DNA of 21,261 bases. It comes from a virus. This document shows, one piece after another, positions 8,452 through 15,387 of the stretch; the stretch's first letter is position 1, and each line of letters starts with the position of its first letter. The stretch lies in the IMG/VR virus record IMGVR_UViG_3300046007_008909, positions 1 to 21,261 of that record; one strand, 5' to 3'. Made by a program: the position numbers and the translations under genes. The notes beneath the pieces were generated by a model. It made no database searches and had not been told where the DNA came from. It worked only from the letters and a program-made list of their open reading frames with translations.

Positions 8452-8742
8452 TTAATTCTGTTGATCGGTTTCAGCTCTTGGTTGAAATGTTCCATTTTCT
8501 AAATCAAGAACACCATCTCCATATTTTTTATTAAACTCATCGATCATTGCTTGTTCATCGTCTCTTAGTTTTAGATACCTATCCCATGCATCGGTAATGA
8601 GTTGCTCAACATTCTTTAATCGTTCTTCCGAAATCTTCTTTTCAACGCCAAGTTGCCCATATTCTACTGAAAAAGCGAAATAATCATTTTGCATTTTCTT
8701 AATTTTCTCCATGTCTTCCGTTTCAAATTTAATAGATTCCAC
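8452..8742 (-). CDS. Small acidic coiled-coil protein, function unknown
   Basis: This is a protein of about 96 aa (100 aa if the ATG at 8754 is used) that I do not recognise. It is almost entirely charged helix, with a probable coiled coil over most of its length (METEDMEKIKKMQ-like heptads to about residue 75) and a short Gly/Asp tail, KKYGDGVLDLENGTF. I chose the GTG at 8742 because GGAGG (8748-8752) sits 5 nt upstream of it, whereas the ATG at 8754 has no ribosome binding site and that GGAGG lies inside its own second and third codons. The gene sits between the gp15-like gene and the sheath gene, downstream of a promoter-like motif and 23 nt before the sheath start. A tail-assembly role is possible from position only. 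Confidence 0.78.
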   Translation of the reverse strand: MESIKFETEDMEKIKKMQNDYFAFSVEYGQLGVEKKISEERLKNVEQLITDAWDRYLKLRDDEQAMIDEFNKKYGDGVLDLENGTFQPRAETDQQN

Positions 8743-8747
8743 AAAAA

Positions 8748-8752
8748 CCTCC
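8748..8752 (-). promoter_or_regulatory. Ribosome binding site that decides a GTG start
   Basis: GGAGG on the minus strand has a 5-nt TTTTT spacer to the GTG at 8742. It overlaps the alternative ATG at 8754 (ATGGAGG), so it cannot serve that start. This argues that translation begins at the GTG. Confidence 0.6.
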
Positions 8753-8785
8753 ATTGATATAAAAAAATATATTATCTATTCAAAC

Positions 8786-8795
8786 AATAAATATC
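8786..8795 (-). promoter_or_regulatory. Putative late promoter motif upstream of the small coiled-coil and sheath genes
   Basis: The coding strand reads GATATTTATT, ending 32 nt before the ATG at 8754 (44 nt before the preferred GTG). It lies in the 50-nt gap after the gp15-like stop. It would drive the small gene and the tail sheath. Confidence 0.45.
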
Positions 8796-8805
8796 AAAAT
8801 TTTTT

Positions 8806-9717
8806 TCAAAAATTGCCTTCATTTAAAATATCTGTATAATATTTTTTATCATTAGGGCCCTTTTTATTTTCTCTAAATTGTGTGTCTAAATCACTCACAA
8901 TTTCTTGGTCAAATACAATCTTTTTAGTAGAAAGACGGCGTTTTGTTACAACTTCGCCATTTACTTGTTGTCTTACTAAATAACCATATGTTGTAATATT
9001 GAATGATGAACGAACAACTCTATCGTCTGAAATATCGGTTACATTATCTATTGCATATGAATCAACATATGATCTAAACTTATAGCTATTTTTATCTCCA
9101 AATGATTGACCTTGATAGAATATCATCGTTTCTATAAGTTCATTTAGCTGTGTTTGATATTCACACCAGAACTGGAATTCATATGTAATTTTTACATAAT
9201 CGGGTGGTTGTATCAAATAAAATTCACTTGGTCTTTGCATCCCAGTCTGCACTGAAAATTGATCATATCTAAAGTTTTTATTATACTTTGCTTCAGATAA
9301 ATAATATAAATCTTCAACCGGAGACACTTTGTTTCTTTTTAATTGCTGATCAACTTCAACCGAAGCACGTCTAAACGCAATAACAGGTATAAGCATTTTG
9401 CCTTTTTTATCACGAATATAACCACGCTTCTGTACATCAGACCATTTTTCTGAATTCATATAGAAAATTGGTACATCTATAACTGTATCGTTTTCTACAA
9501 CTTTGGGTTGTATTACATTTTCAAAAAAGCTTTTTACACCAAAATCAATATCATATAAGGTTACGTTTGGTCCCTTTATTGTATCTTGGTCTCTTCTAAC
9601 TTGAGTATGACGTTGCTGACCAAGCGCATGATTAGGACGTGTTATTTTATCCTTATCGTTTATAAAAGAATCAACTGTTCTTTTTAATGGTGGTCTATAT
9701 TTTTGTGCGTTTCTCAT
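8806..9717 (-). CDS. 15: Tail sheath stabiliser / tail completion protein, T4 gp15-like
   Basis: This 303-aa protein (T4 gp15 is 272 aa) belongs to the family that caps the sheath and tube end and joins the tail to the neck. The T4 gp15 layout can be followed: an N-terminal helix and strand (KSFFENVIQPKVVEND, about 62-77), a strand VDVPIFY-like at 80-86, a strand MLIPVIAFRRASVE (108-121), the helix ITYEFQFWCEYQTQLNELIETM (177-198), and a late strand SSFNITTYGYLV (237-248). Compared with T4 it has a basic N-terminal extension of about 50 residues (RPPLKRTVDSF, RRDQDT). It starts 3 nt after the preceding stop with no clear Shine-Dalgarno site, so translation is probably coupled. The assignment rests on pattern and neighbourhood; the overall fold match is fairly convincing. 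Confidence 0.78.
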   Translation of the reverse strand: MRNAQKYRPPLKRTVDSFINDKDKITRPNHALGQQRHTQVRRDQDTIKGPNVTLYDIDFGVKSFFENVIQPKVVENDTVIDVPIFYMNSEKWSDVQKRGYIRDKKGKMLIPVIAFRRASVEVDQQLKRNKVSPVEDLYYLSEAKYNKNFRYDQFSVQTGMQRPSEFYLIQPPDYVKITYEFQFWCEYQTQLNELIETMIFYQGQSFGDKNSYKFRSYVDSYAIDNVTDISDDRVVRSSFNITTYGYLVRQQVNGEVVTKRRLSTKKIVFDQEIVSDLDTQFRENKKGPNDKKYYTDILNEGNF

Positions 9718-9720
9718 AAA

Positions 9721-10242
9721 TTAAAAGTTATTTGGTAAAGTTGCTTCTTTATTTATACCAGCCCGTACTTGCTCAATATTGAGCTTGCTACGCCTTGTTA
9801 TATGACCTTGTGCGATAATTGAAAGGTTAGAACCCCAATCTCTTCCAGTTGATGCATAGTCTGGATTTTTACCCATAATATATTGGTTGTCTATTACGTT
9901 ATCGATTTCATAATATTCACCGTTATACTCTATAAGATCGCCAACTTCAATAACAATCTCAAAATCTAGAAGTATATCTCTCAAAAATCTAAATTCAATT
10001 GGTTGACTAAAATCAATTGTTGGGTTTGTGAAATTATACTGCTGATCAGATCTGTTTATTAAGCATGGTATTCTAACACCGGCATAATAAATTTTGTTAT
10101 CGTTTTCTTCATAAACATTTGTTGGATTTTTTTCAAGTGAGAGTTTAAATACAGCAACTTCAATATCTATGATATCAACAATTAATTCTTTATTTAATGT
10201 TGTGAAAAGACTTATGTCTCTATATTTTCCAAATAGTGCCAT
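9721..10242 (-). CDS. Neck / head-closure protein, tentatively gp14-like
   Basis: This encodes a 173-aa protein, mostly beta-strand. The centre reads EVGDLIEYNGEYYEIDNVID (99-118), the loop-strand pattern seen in head-closure and neck beta-barrel proteins of tailed phages, followed by GKNPDY and a Trp-Gly turn. Its start overlaps the stop of the upstream gene by one base (TAATG), with AGGA just before, so the two are translationally coupled. It lies between the gp13-like and gp15-like genes, as T4 gene 14 does. It is shorter than T4 gp14 (256 aa), so the equivalence is positional plus fold-type, not proven by sequence. Confidence 0.65.
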   Translation of the reverse strand: MALFGKYRDISLFTTLNKELIVDIIDIEVAVFKLSLEKNPTNVYEENDNKIYYAGVRIPCLINRSDQQYNFTNPTIDFSQPIEFRFLRDILLDFEIVIEVGDLIEYNGEYYEIDNVIDNQYIMGKNPDYASTGRDWGSNLSIIAQGHITRRSKLNIEQVRAGINKEATLPNNF

Positions 10243-11375
10243 TATCCTATGTATATTTTAAGTGGTACAGTAGCTAAAGTATCACGCAACGCATCTGATT
10301 CTAATTTCTTTTTTTCAAGTTGAACTTTACGTGTTGTTTCTTCTAAATTATCACGTAGTTCTTTTATAAGTGCATCCTTCTCATTATTCGCAGCATCAAT
10401 CAATTCTGCATAATTCATAGTCACTTCTGCATTTGGTATCGGTATTTCAAGATACTTACCACGAATGTAACCCAACATTTCTTTGCACAATGCTAAAAAA
10501 TATGAGTATATCCATGCCCTACCAACACCATTAATTGCACCAAACGGTAAAATATTATATGGTGCATTACTATAATCAGAAATTTTACCTTCAACTGGCT
10601 TTCGTATTGGGTTTGATCTATCTTCTTTTACAATATATGAAAAATATAATCTTATATTTTCAGTTGGAATTGGAAATATAGATAGCTTATTATTTCTTAA
10701 ATCAAAGCTATATGCAGATTTTCTAATTTCATCATTAAATTCAATCGCTTGTATTCTCAGCAAATCATAATAAACAGGCATAAGCATGAACTGAACGCCG
10801 GTTGAATATGTGCCAAATCCGAACGCATCCAATAATGCTTGATTCCCCAAATATGGATCAAAGAATCGAGACGATGCAGGAACTCTTTGATGGAATACCT
10901 TTTTAACTTCTATTGAAGAACTTGGTTCAAATAAATCAATGAACAATGTTTGAAGATCGTATGTTTGTCTGCCGGTTTGTAAATCTATTGAACCTGTTTT
11001 AAAATCAATCTCACCACCAACACCAGCTTCTTGACCATATTCGTTTGAAATAGAAATTAATCTTCCTAAATTTGAATTTATCAATTGACCTGATAAATTT
11101 GATGAAGTTGGCGCACCTTGTAAATTTAACATATTTTGACGTATATTAAATTGGTTTACTTGACTAGTATATTCGTACACAGCTTCTTCAAAGCATGCAT
11201 AGAAATTCACTGGCTGTAATTCAACATCAACTATAGGATATCCAAGACGAGTTGCAGCCCATTTAGTTGCTTTATCTATTTCAGTTTGAAATGCTGTTTC
11301 TGCATCGTAATAACCAAACGGAGTATCGCCTGCTGCAAAGCTAGAAGACCCTGGCCATATTGGGATCAATACCAT
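10242..11375 (-). CDS. Neck / head-completion protein, tentatively gp13-like
   Basis: This encodes a 377-aa virion-type protein. The N-terminal part has DTPFGYYDAETAFQTEIDKA (17-36) followed by ATRLGYPIVDVELQPVNFYACFEEA split over 41-65; such an aromatic- and acid-rich helix-strand start is typical of head-tail connector proteins in T4-like environmental phages. The middle is strand-rich (FDLRNNKLSIFPIP). The last 50 residues form a charged coiled coil (LRDNLEETTRKVQLEKKKLE). It heads a coupled set of three neck genes and has a promoter-like motif 38 nt upstream. T4 gp13 is 309 aa. The gp13 label comes mainly from order (before gp14-like and gp15-like); a specific family was not recognised with certainty. 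Confidence 0.65.
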   Translation of the reverse strand: MVLIPIWPGSSSFAAGDTPFGYYDAETAFQTEIDKATKWAATRLGYPIVDVELQPVNFYACFEEAVYEYTSQVNQFNIRQNMLNLQGAPTSSNLSGQLINSNLGRLISISNEYGQEAGVGGEIDFKTGSIDLQTGRQTYDLQTLFIDLFEPSSSIEVKKVFHQRVPASSRFFDPYLGNQALLDAFGFGTYSTGVQFMLMPVYYDLLRIQAIEFNDEIRKSAYSFDLRNNKLSIFPIPTENIRLYFSYIVKEDRSNPIRKPVEGKISDYSNAPYNILPFGAINGVGRAWIYSYFLALCKEMLGYIRGKYLEIPIPNAEVTMNYAELIDAANNEKDALIKELRDNLEETTRKVQLEKKKLESDALRDTLATVPLKIYIG

Positions 11376-11412
11376 TTGTTAGTTCTCTAAATTAGTTATA
11401 AAAATATATAAA

Positions 11413-11422
11413 TATAAATATC
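11413..11422 (-). promoter_or_regulatory. Putative late promoter motif upstream of the neck operon
   Basis: The coding strand reads GATATTTATA, ending 38 nt before the ATG at 11375. It lies in the 97-nt gap between phoH and the neck genes, which holds no other gene. The opposite strand reads TATAAATA, identical to the T4 late promoter core, but pointing away from any gene. Confidence 0.4.
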
Positions 11423-11472
11423 TACGTTTGTATCCATTCTTTTGTAAAATCAATCAACGATGAAATTTACTT

Positions 11473-12207
11473 TTATTTTATTGATGAATCTTCAAAATAT
11501 CTAAGTATTTCGGTGACTATAGGATGACGATGGTTTGTTTTTAACTCATATGAGCCCAATTCATTAACTTTGCCTTCCATACTAAATAAATATGGAAATC
11601 CGCTATCTTTTTTATTCTTTAAATCGGTTTGTGTTATATCACCACATATCATCATTCTAGAATGTATTCCTAATCTAGATAATATCATCTCCATTTGAGA
11701 TTTTGTTATATTCTGTGCTTCATCTACAATAACGCATGAATTTACAAATGTTCTACCGCGCATAAAGCTGATTGGAGCTATTTCTATTTTATCTTCCGCT
11801 ATTAGTTTTTCTATTTTATCTTTGCCAGCAAGCATATACATATTTGCATGTATTGGTGCAACCCATGGATTCATCTTTTCTTTTAAGTCACCTGGTAGGA
11901 ATCCTATATCTTCGTTAGATACGGTTGGTCTTGTTATTATAATTTTGTCAATTTCTCTATAGAATAAATATTCAAGTGCTATCTGACACGCTAGTAATGT
12001 TTTACCGGATCCAGCTTTACCGGTTAATACCGATATTGAATCATTTAATATTTGTGACTTAACTATTTTTTGTTCTTCATTTAAAGACAATCCAAATTTT
12101 ATTTTATTTTTTATTTGCTTTCTCCCTTGTTTTGTTCCATAATCTTTTCCGAAATCTACCAATTCATCTTCATTCATATTTTCTAAAGTTTGATCTGTTG
12201 TAATCAT
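11473..12207 (-). CDS. phoH: PhoH-like ATPase
   Basis: This encodes a 244-aa PhoH-family P-loop ATPase. It carries Walker A GKAGSGKT at 63-70, the family motif IITRPTVSNEDIGFLPGDLKEK split over 89-111, Walker B VIVDEAQN at 159-166, sensor-type residues near MMICGDITQTD, and a late LKTNHRH. PhoH is common in marine and freshwater myoviruses; it is a putative RNA- or nucleic-acid-dependent ATPase whose phage role is not settled, and phosphate regulation is not shown by sequence here. It sits alone between the capsid terminator and the neck operon, with its own promoter-like motif. The ATG at 12207 has no good Shine-Dalgarno site; M11 (MNEDEL) is an alternative start. The catalytic motifs look intact. 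Confidence 0.95.
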   Translation of the reverse strand: MITTDQTLENMNEDELVDFGKDYGTKQGRKQIKNKIKFGLSLNEEQKIVKSQILNDSISVLTGKAGSGKTLLACQIALEYLFYREIDKIIITRPTVSNEDIGFLPGDLKEKMNPWVAPIHANMYMLAGKDKIEKLIAEDKIEIAPISFMRGRTFVNSCVIVDEAQNITKSQMEMILSRLGIHSRMMICGDITQTDLKNKKDSGFPYLFSMEGKVNELGSYELKTNHRHPIVTEILRYFEDSSIK

Positions 12208-12239
12208 ATGAAGCCCAAATATTAAAAGAACGGTTTATT

Positions 12240-12252
12240 AATAAATATCAGA
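12240..12252 (-). promoter_or_regulatory. Putative late promoter motif upstream of phoH
   Basis: The coding strand reads TCTGATATTTATT, ending 33 nt before the phoH ATG and 21 nt downstream of the capsid terminator. It is identical to the 13-nt site upstream of gene 19. Confidence 0.5.
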
Positions 12253-12273
12253 TTTTTATTTACTTAAATAAAA

Positions 12274-12300
12274 AAAGGGAGTGAAAAAATCACTCCCTTT
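12274..12300 (-). terminator. Rho-independent terminator after the major capsid gene
   Basis: An 11-bp stem (AAAGGGAGTGA with TCACTCCCTTT) around a 5-nt loop is followed on the minus strand by a T-rich tail. It begins 23 nt after the capsid stop, the same distance as the other terminator after gene 19. It closes the head-assembly operon. Confidence 0.9.
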
Positions 12301-12322
12301 AAAAATACTAAGCCGTAAAAAC

Positions 12323-13960
12323 TTAGATATCACCCAATGAATCGATTTGGATGAGACCGTAGAATTCAGGACGAACGATCTTCTTAGCATAACGTGTCAT
12401 CACGCCCTTACGAGGTGTGAACGTATTCGGATCGTATACAAGCGGTGTCATAATCAATGGAATATATGGAGCGTATACAGCACCTGTTTCGAGGAACTGA
12501 GCACCACGATAACCCATGAGAATTTGATTTTCTAACATGTATGGGTTCTTATAGATTTGATAACGTCCTTGGAACGTACCAACCTTTTGAACACCCATAG
12601 CAAATTGCATCTGATTACCATCTGTATCAACGCTGAAACCAGGCATTGATTCAAGGATCGTAGCAACTTGTGGAGAAACAACAGCAAAGTTTGCACCACC
12701 GCGCATGGTCTTTTGATGAATAAGGTTTGACACCTTCTGCATCTTAGTACCAAGTGTTTGGAACCAGGTCTGTTGTGTATATGCAGATGCTTGTGATTGC
12801 GCATTGCCATACTCTGTGAATCCACCTGTTAATGCATCATACTGACGTCCAACACGTGCTGACCATCTTTCGATTGTCTGAGCATTCTTGATAAGCATGT
12901 CAAGAATTTCAAGATCAATTTCTTGTGAGATATACTCAGAAAGCATTGATGTTAATTCTGCTTCAGCATCGATTGAGTGGTATGCATTTAAGTCTTGTGC
13001 AAATTCTGGTGTCCAGATTGCTTTCAACTTACGTGTTTTCGCAACAATTGTTTCGCTACGAAGTTCAAGATTGATTTCTGGGATATCGAGCGTTCCTGCT
13101 CTATCTTCAAAATCACCACGGCTAATAGCTGTTGGTTGCTTAGCATACTCAACCTTTACACCAGTAATGCTTGTAGCTGAACCAGATACAACGAATGTAA
13201 CAGTTGTATTTGAATTATTTGTTGATGTATACTGTGGGAAGTAATCGCTGAAGCCTGAACCACTGATAGTAAATGCACGAACGCCTTCCATATCAGCACC
13301 TTCTGTCAATGAAGCGGTTGACACTGTTATCTTATAAACATTACCAGCTGCAATTGAAGCTGAGTATTGATTAAAGAATTCTGTATCGAAATCGTAATCA
13401 GATGCTGAAAGTGATGATGTTGTGAATTGTGTTGCTGAAAGAGCAGTGTTTAATGTAAGACCAGACGCAGTTGCTTCATTGAATGAATAGCCATAACGTC
13501 CAGCACCATAAAGACCGCCTTCTGGATCTGCATTAAATACATCGCGGCCTGTAACACCGAATACAGAGTCAGCTTGTGATTCTTTACCAGCACCAGTTGA
13601 AAATCCAGGTTGTGCTGTGCCATACTTGAAATCAAGGAAGAACACAAGACCTGAAGGAAGGTTCATAGGCTGAACAGAAACGAAATCTTTTGCTGCAATT
13701 TGAGCAAAGATACGTCTTACAAGCGGGAGAGCAACGCCTGCCCACTCTTCTGAACCAGCTGCTGTTCCAGTTCTTGATGATTCTTCAATAAGTTGCTTTG
13801 CTTGGTTTTCGAGAAGTGTAGCAATGCCACTCTTTTCATAGTCATTTCTTACACCTTCCAAAAGACCAGTTTTTTCCCATTTAGTCACAACACCCTTGTT
13901 CTCTTCGATAAGTCTCTTATATGGACTTGAGGTATTGCTTAAAATTTCCTTTATACTCAT
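12323..13960 (-). CDS. 23: Major capsid protein, T4 gp23 family
   Basis: This is a 545-aa HK97-fold capsid protein (T4 gp23 is 521 aa). Matches to the family include SVQPMNLPSGLVFFLDFKYG split over 95-114, the block SETIVAKTRKLKAIWTPEFA followed by QDLNAYHSIDAEAEL, and the C-terminal GAVYAPYIPLIMTPLVYDP with KGVMTRYAKKIVRPEFYGLI. An N-terminal helical delta-type region of about 60 residues is expected to be removed by the gp21 protease; LxE sites that fit the T4 protease preference lie at LLE51 and LIE59. Residues of about 165-280 are Ser/Thr/Gly-rich and probably form an outer insertion domain. GGAG (13967-13970) lies 6 nt before the ATG. It is the last gene of the head operon, before a strong terminator. 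Confidence 0.97.
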   Translation of the reverse strand: MSIKEILSNTSSPYKRLIEENKGVVTKWEKTGLLEGVRNDYEKSGIATLLENQAKQLIEESSRTGTAAGSEEWAGVALPLVRRIFAQIAAKDFVSVQPMNLPSGLVFFLDFKYGTAQPGFSTGAGKESQADSVFGVTGRDVFNADPEGGLYGAGRYGYSFNEATASGLTLNTALSATQFTTSSLSASDYDFDTEFFNQYSASIAAGNVYKITVSTASLTEGADMEGVRAFTISGSGFSDYFPQYTSTNNSNTTVTFVVSGSATSITGVKVEYAKQPTAISRGDFEDRAGTLDIPEINLELRSETIVAKTRKLKAIWTPEFAQDLNAYHSIDAEAELTSMLSEYISQEIDLEILDMLIKNAQTIERWSARVGRQYDALTGGFTEYGNAQSQASAYTQQTWFQTLGTKMQKVSNLIHQKTMRGGANFAVVSPQVATILESMPGFSVDTDGNQMQFAMGVQKVGTFQGRYQIYKNPYMLENQILMGYRGAQFLETGAVYAPYIPLIMTPLVYDPNTFTPRKGVMTRYAKKIVRPEFYGLIQIDSLGDI

Positions 13961-13980
13961 CTATTTCTCCTAAAATTAAA

Positions 13981-15030
13981 TTATTTTAAACCTGCTAATT
14001 TCTTAAATCTTTCAGCCATCGCATCAGATTCTGTAAGTATTTCTTGTGTTTTCTCTGATGGTTTTGTTGATGGCATTGCATTGCTTACGAATGATTCCTT
14101 GATTGTAAGTGGTTTAGACTTATTACCATGGAAAGCTTCTGCTAAAGTTGTAAATACAAGCTTAACTTCACGAACTGACTTAGCTCTATCGAAGTTTTCA
14201 ATTACTTTAGCCTTTTGTGCTTCATTCAAATTATACTTCTTAAAGAGTTTGTTTGAGAAAAGAAGTTTAGCATTTAATAAATTAACTTCATTAATTTGTG
14301 TTCTTAAGAAATTAATTACATCATATGCTTCTTTGAGATCAGCTTCAAGTGATTCCATTTTTGCACCATAGCCTTCACCCTTTTCTTCTTCATGGTCTTC
14401 TTCATCTTCATCTTCTTCTTCTGTCAATTCACGTAAAGCATTGATTATGTCTTCGATATTCAATTCTTTCTTATCGTGTGACATTTCATCTGTTTTGTGT
14501 TGACCATTCTCCATATCTTCGCCTTCTTCTGACATCATTTTAGGTGTTTCATGTTTTACATGATCACCGTGTCCTGGATCATCAGTTGCAGCAGATGATG
14601 CATCATCGGCAGGCTCTTTGTTATCCCCTCTTCCGATTTCAGAAGATGCAAGTTCTTCTTCCAATTCACGAATAATGGCCTCAAGATCAAGATCTTCTTC
14701 CATTTCTTCTTCCTCTTCATGAAGCTTTTCATCATCTTTCTTATCTTCGTGGTCTTCGCCTTCCTTCTTCATCTTCTCTTCTTCTTCCTCTTCTTCTTTA
14801 AGATCTTTAACCTTTACCATTTCATCTGTACCATATTCTTCGCCTTCTGCTTGTACAGACTCTTCCTTCTTATCATCCTCCCCTTCCATCTCTTCTGACA
14901 ATTTAGCAGAAATCATAGATTGGATATGTGGAGCAAGCGCTTCTTCTATTGCTATCTTAGCATTTGCATATGCAGTTTCTTTAACTGCCTTAGCATCGGC
15001 TATAGCCTCCCTCAATAAATCTTTAGACAT
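13981..15030 (-). CDS. 22: Prohead scaffold / core protein, T4 gp22 family
   Basis: This 349-aa protein is longer than T4 gp22 (269 aa), the internal scaffold that shapes the prohead and is later degraded by gp21. The C-terminal part, FDRAKSVREVKLVFTTLAEA at about 280-299, is the recognisable gp22-type segment. The N-terminus is an Ala-rich helix (1-45). The middle is extremely acidic, with poly-Glu runs at about 77-117 and 203-216. A short helical motif appears twice: LDLEAIIRELEEEL (113-126) and LNIEDIINALRELTEEE (190-206). GAGGA (15037-15041) lies 6 nt before the ATG. It lies directly upstream of gene 23, as in T4. Family identity is supported by the C-terminus and context; the repeated motif is an observation. 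Confidence 0.9.
   Translation of the reverse strand: MSKDLLREAIADAKAVKETAYANAKIAIEEALAPHIQSMISAKLSEEMEGEDDKKEESVQAEGEEYGTDEMVKVKDLKEEEEEEEKMKKEGEDHEDKKDDEKLHEEEEEMEEDLDLEAIIRELEEELASSEIGRGDNKEPADDASSAATDDPGHGDHVKHETPKMMSEEGEDMENGQHKTDEMSHDKKELNIEDIINALRELTEEEDEDEEDHEEEKGEGYGAKMESLEADLKEAYDVINFLRTQINEVNLLNAKLLFSNKLFKKYNLNEAQKAKVIENFDRAKSVREVKLVFTTLAEAFHGNKSKPLTIKESFVSNAMPSTKPSEKTQEILTESDAMAERFKKLAGLK
14680..14802 (-). repeat. Low-complexity GAA/GAG tract in the scaffold gene
   Basis: A run of GAA/GAG/AAG triplets (CTT/CTC on the plus strand) encodes the poly-Glu/Lys region, residues 77-117 of the scaffold. A second shorter tract lies at about 14380-14422. Triplet repeats of this kind could vary in length by slippage without shifting frame. 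Confidence 0.7.
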
Positions 15031-15149
15031 AAAAAATCCTCAATTAAAAATTCTATAGCCATTAGAAGCTATAATAAGATGTATGTAAAGAAACTCCATA
15101 TGACAATAGAGTATTATACTTAATAATTATATATTTTTTTTCTAAAACA
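15031..15149 (-). promoter_or_regulatory. 119-nt leader between bS21 and scaffold genes
   Basis: This is the largest non-coding gap inside the head operon. The coding strand has a perfect TATAAT (15113-15118) within AGTAT/ATACT arms, without a good -35 at 17 nt. It also has a small inverted repeat TATAGC/GCTATA (15054-15059 and 15068-15073), and then the scaffold ribosome binding site. It lacks the GATATTTATT motif found elsewhere. It may hold a promoter of another class or a leader that sets scaffold and capsid expression. Confidence 0.35.
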
Positions 15150-15380
15150 TTATAAATTATTCAAAATAATATTATTTTTTTTCTGTTTTGCAATCGCAGC
15201 ACGTTTTGCACGTTTTCTTTTTTCTGCGGGTTTTATGTATTCTTGTTTCTCTCGATATGTTTCTAAAATTTGAAACTCTTTCATTTTTCTTTTAAAAATT
15301 CGTAATGCATAATCTATGTTATTGTTTGACACTTCAACATATGTTCCTAGCTTTCTAACCGATTCACTTATCTTTGTCAT
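15150..15380 (-). CDS. rpsU: Phage-encoded ribosomal protein bS21
   Basis: This 76-aa, very basic protein matches bacterial small-subunit protein bS21 over residues 15-69. It has a strand-like YVEVSNNNID, then the first helix ALRIFKRKMKEFQIL (25-39), then a second helix YREKQEYIKPAEKRKRAKRA in the family layout ('FKR...L...R...Y.KP..KRKRAK.AA..K'). It carries about 14 extra N-terminal residues. bS21 sits near the anti-Shine-Dalgarno end of 16S rRNA and acts in translation initiation; phage copies are known and are thought to replace the host protein on ribosomes. Its GAGG ribosome binding site (15385-15388) overlaps the stop of the preceding gene, with a 4-nt spacer to the ATG, so it belongs to the late head operon. 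The family call is strong; the effect on translation is inferred. Confidence 0.92.
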   Translation of the reverse strand: MTKISESVRKLGTYVEVSNNNIDYALRIFKRKMKEFQILETYREKQEYIKPAEKRKRAKRAAIAKQKKNNIILNNL

Positions 15381-15387
15381 ATAACCT

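Noticed and set aside
11585-11972. Extra copies of the AATAAATAT string inside phoH
   Set aside because: They are coding sequence without a gene start at the right distance; treated as chance occurrences in AT-rich DNA and reported as a caution for the promoter motif.
12532-13647. Alternative minus- and plus-strand frames within the major capsid gene
   Set aside because: The full-length gp23 frame with conserved family blocks explains this DNA; the others are shadows.
15035-15094. A 19-codon leader peptide (MEFLYIHLIIASNGYRIFN) before the scaffold gene
   Set aside because: It has no ribosome binding site and its composition reflects the AT-rich leader. Its TGA does overlap the scaffold ribosome binding site, so coupling cannot be fully excluded, but support is too thin for a gene call.
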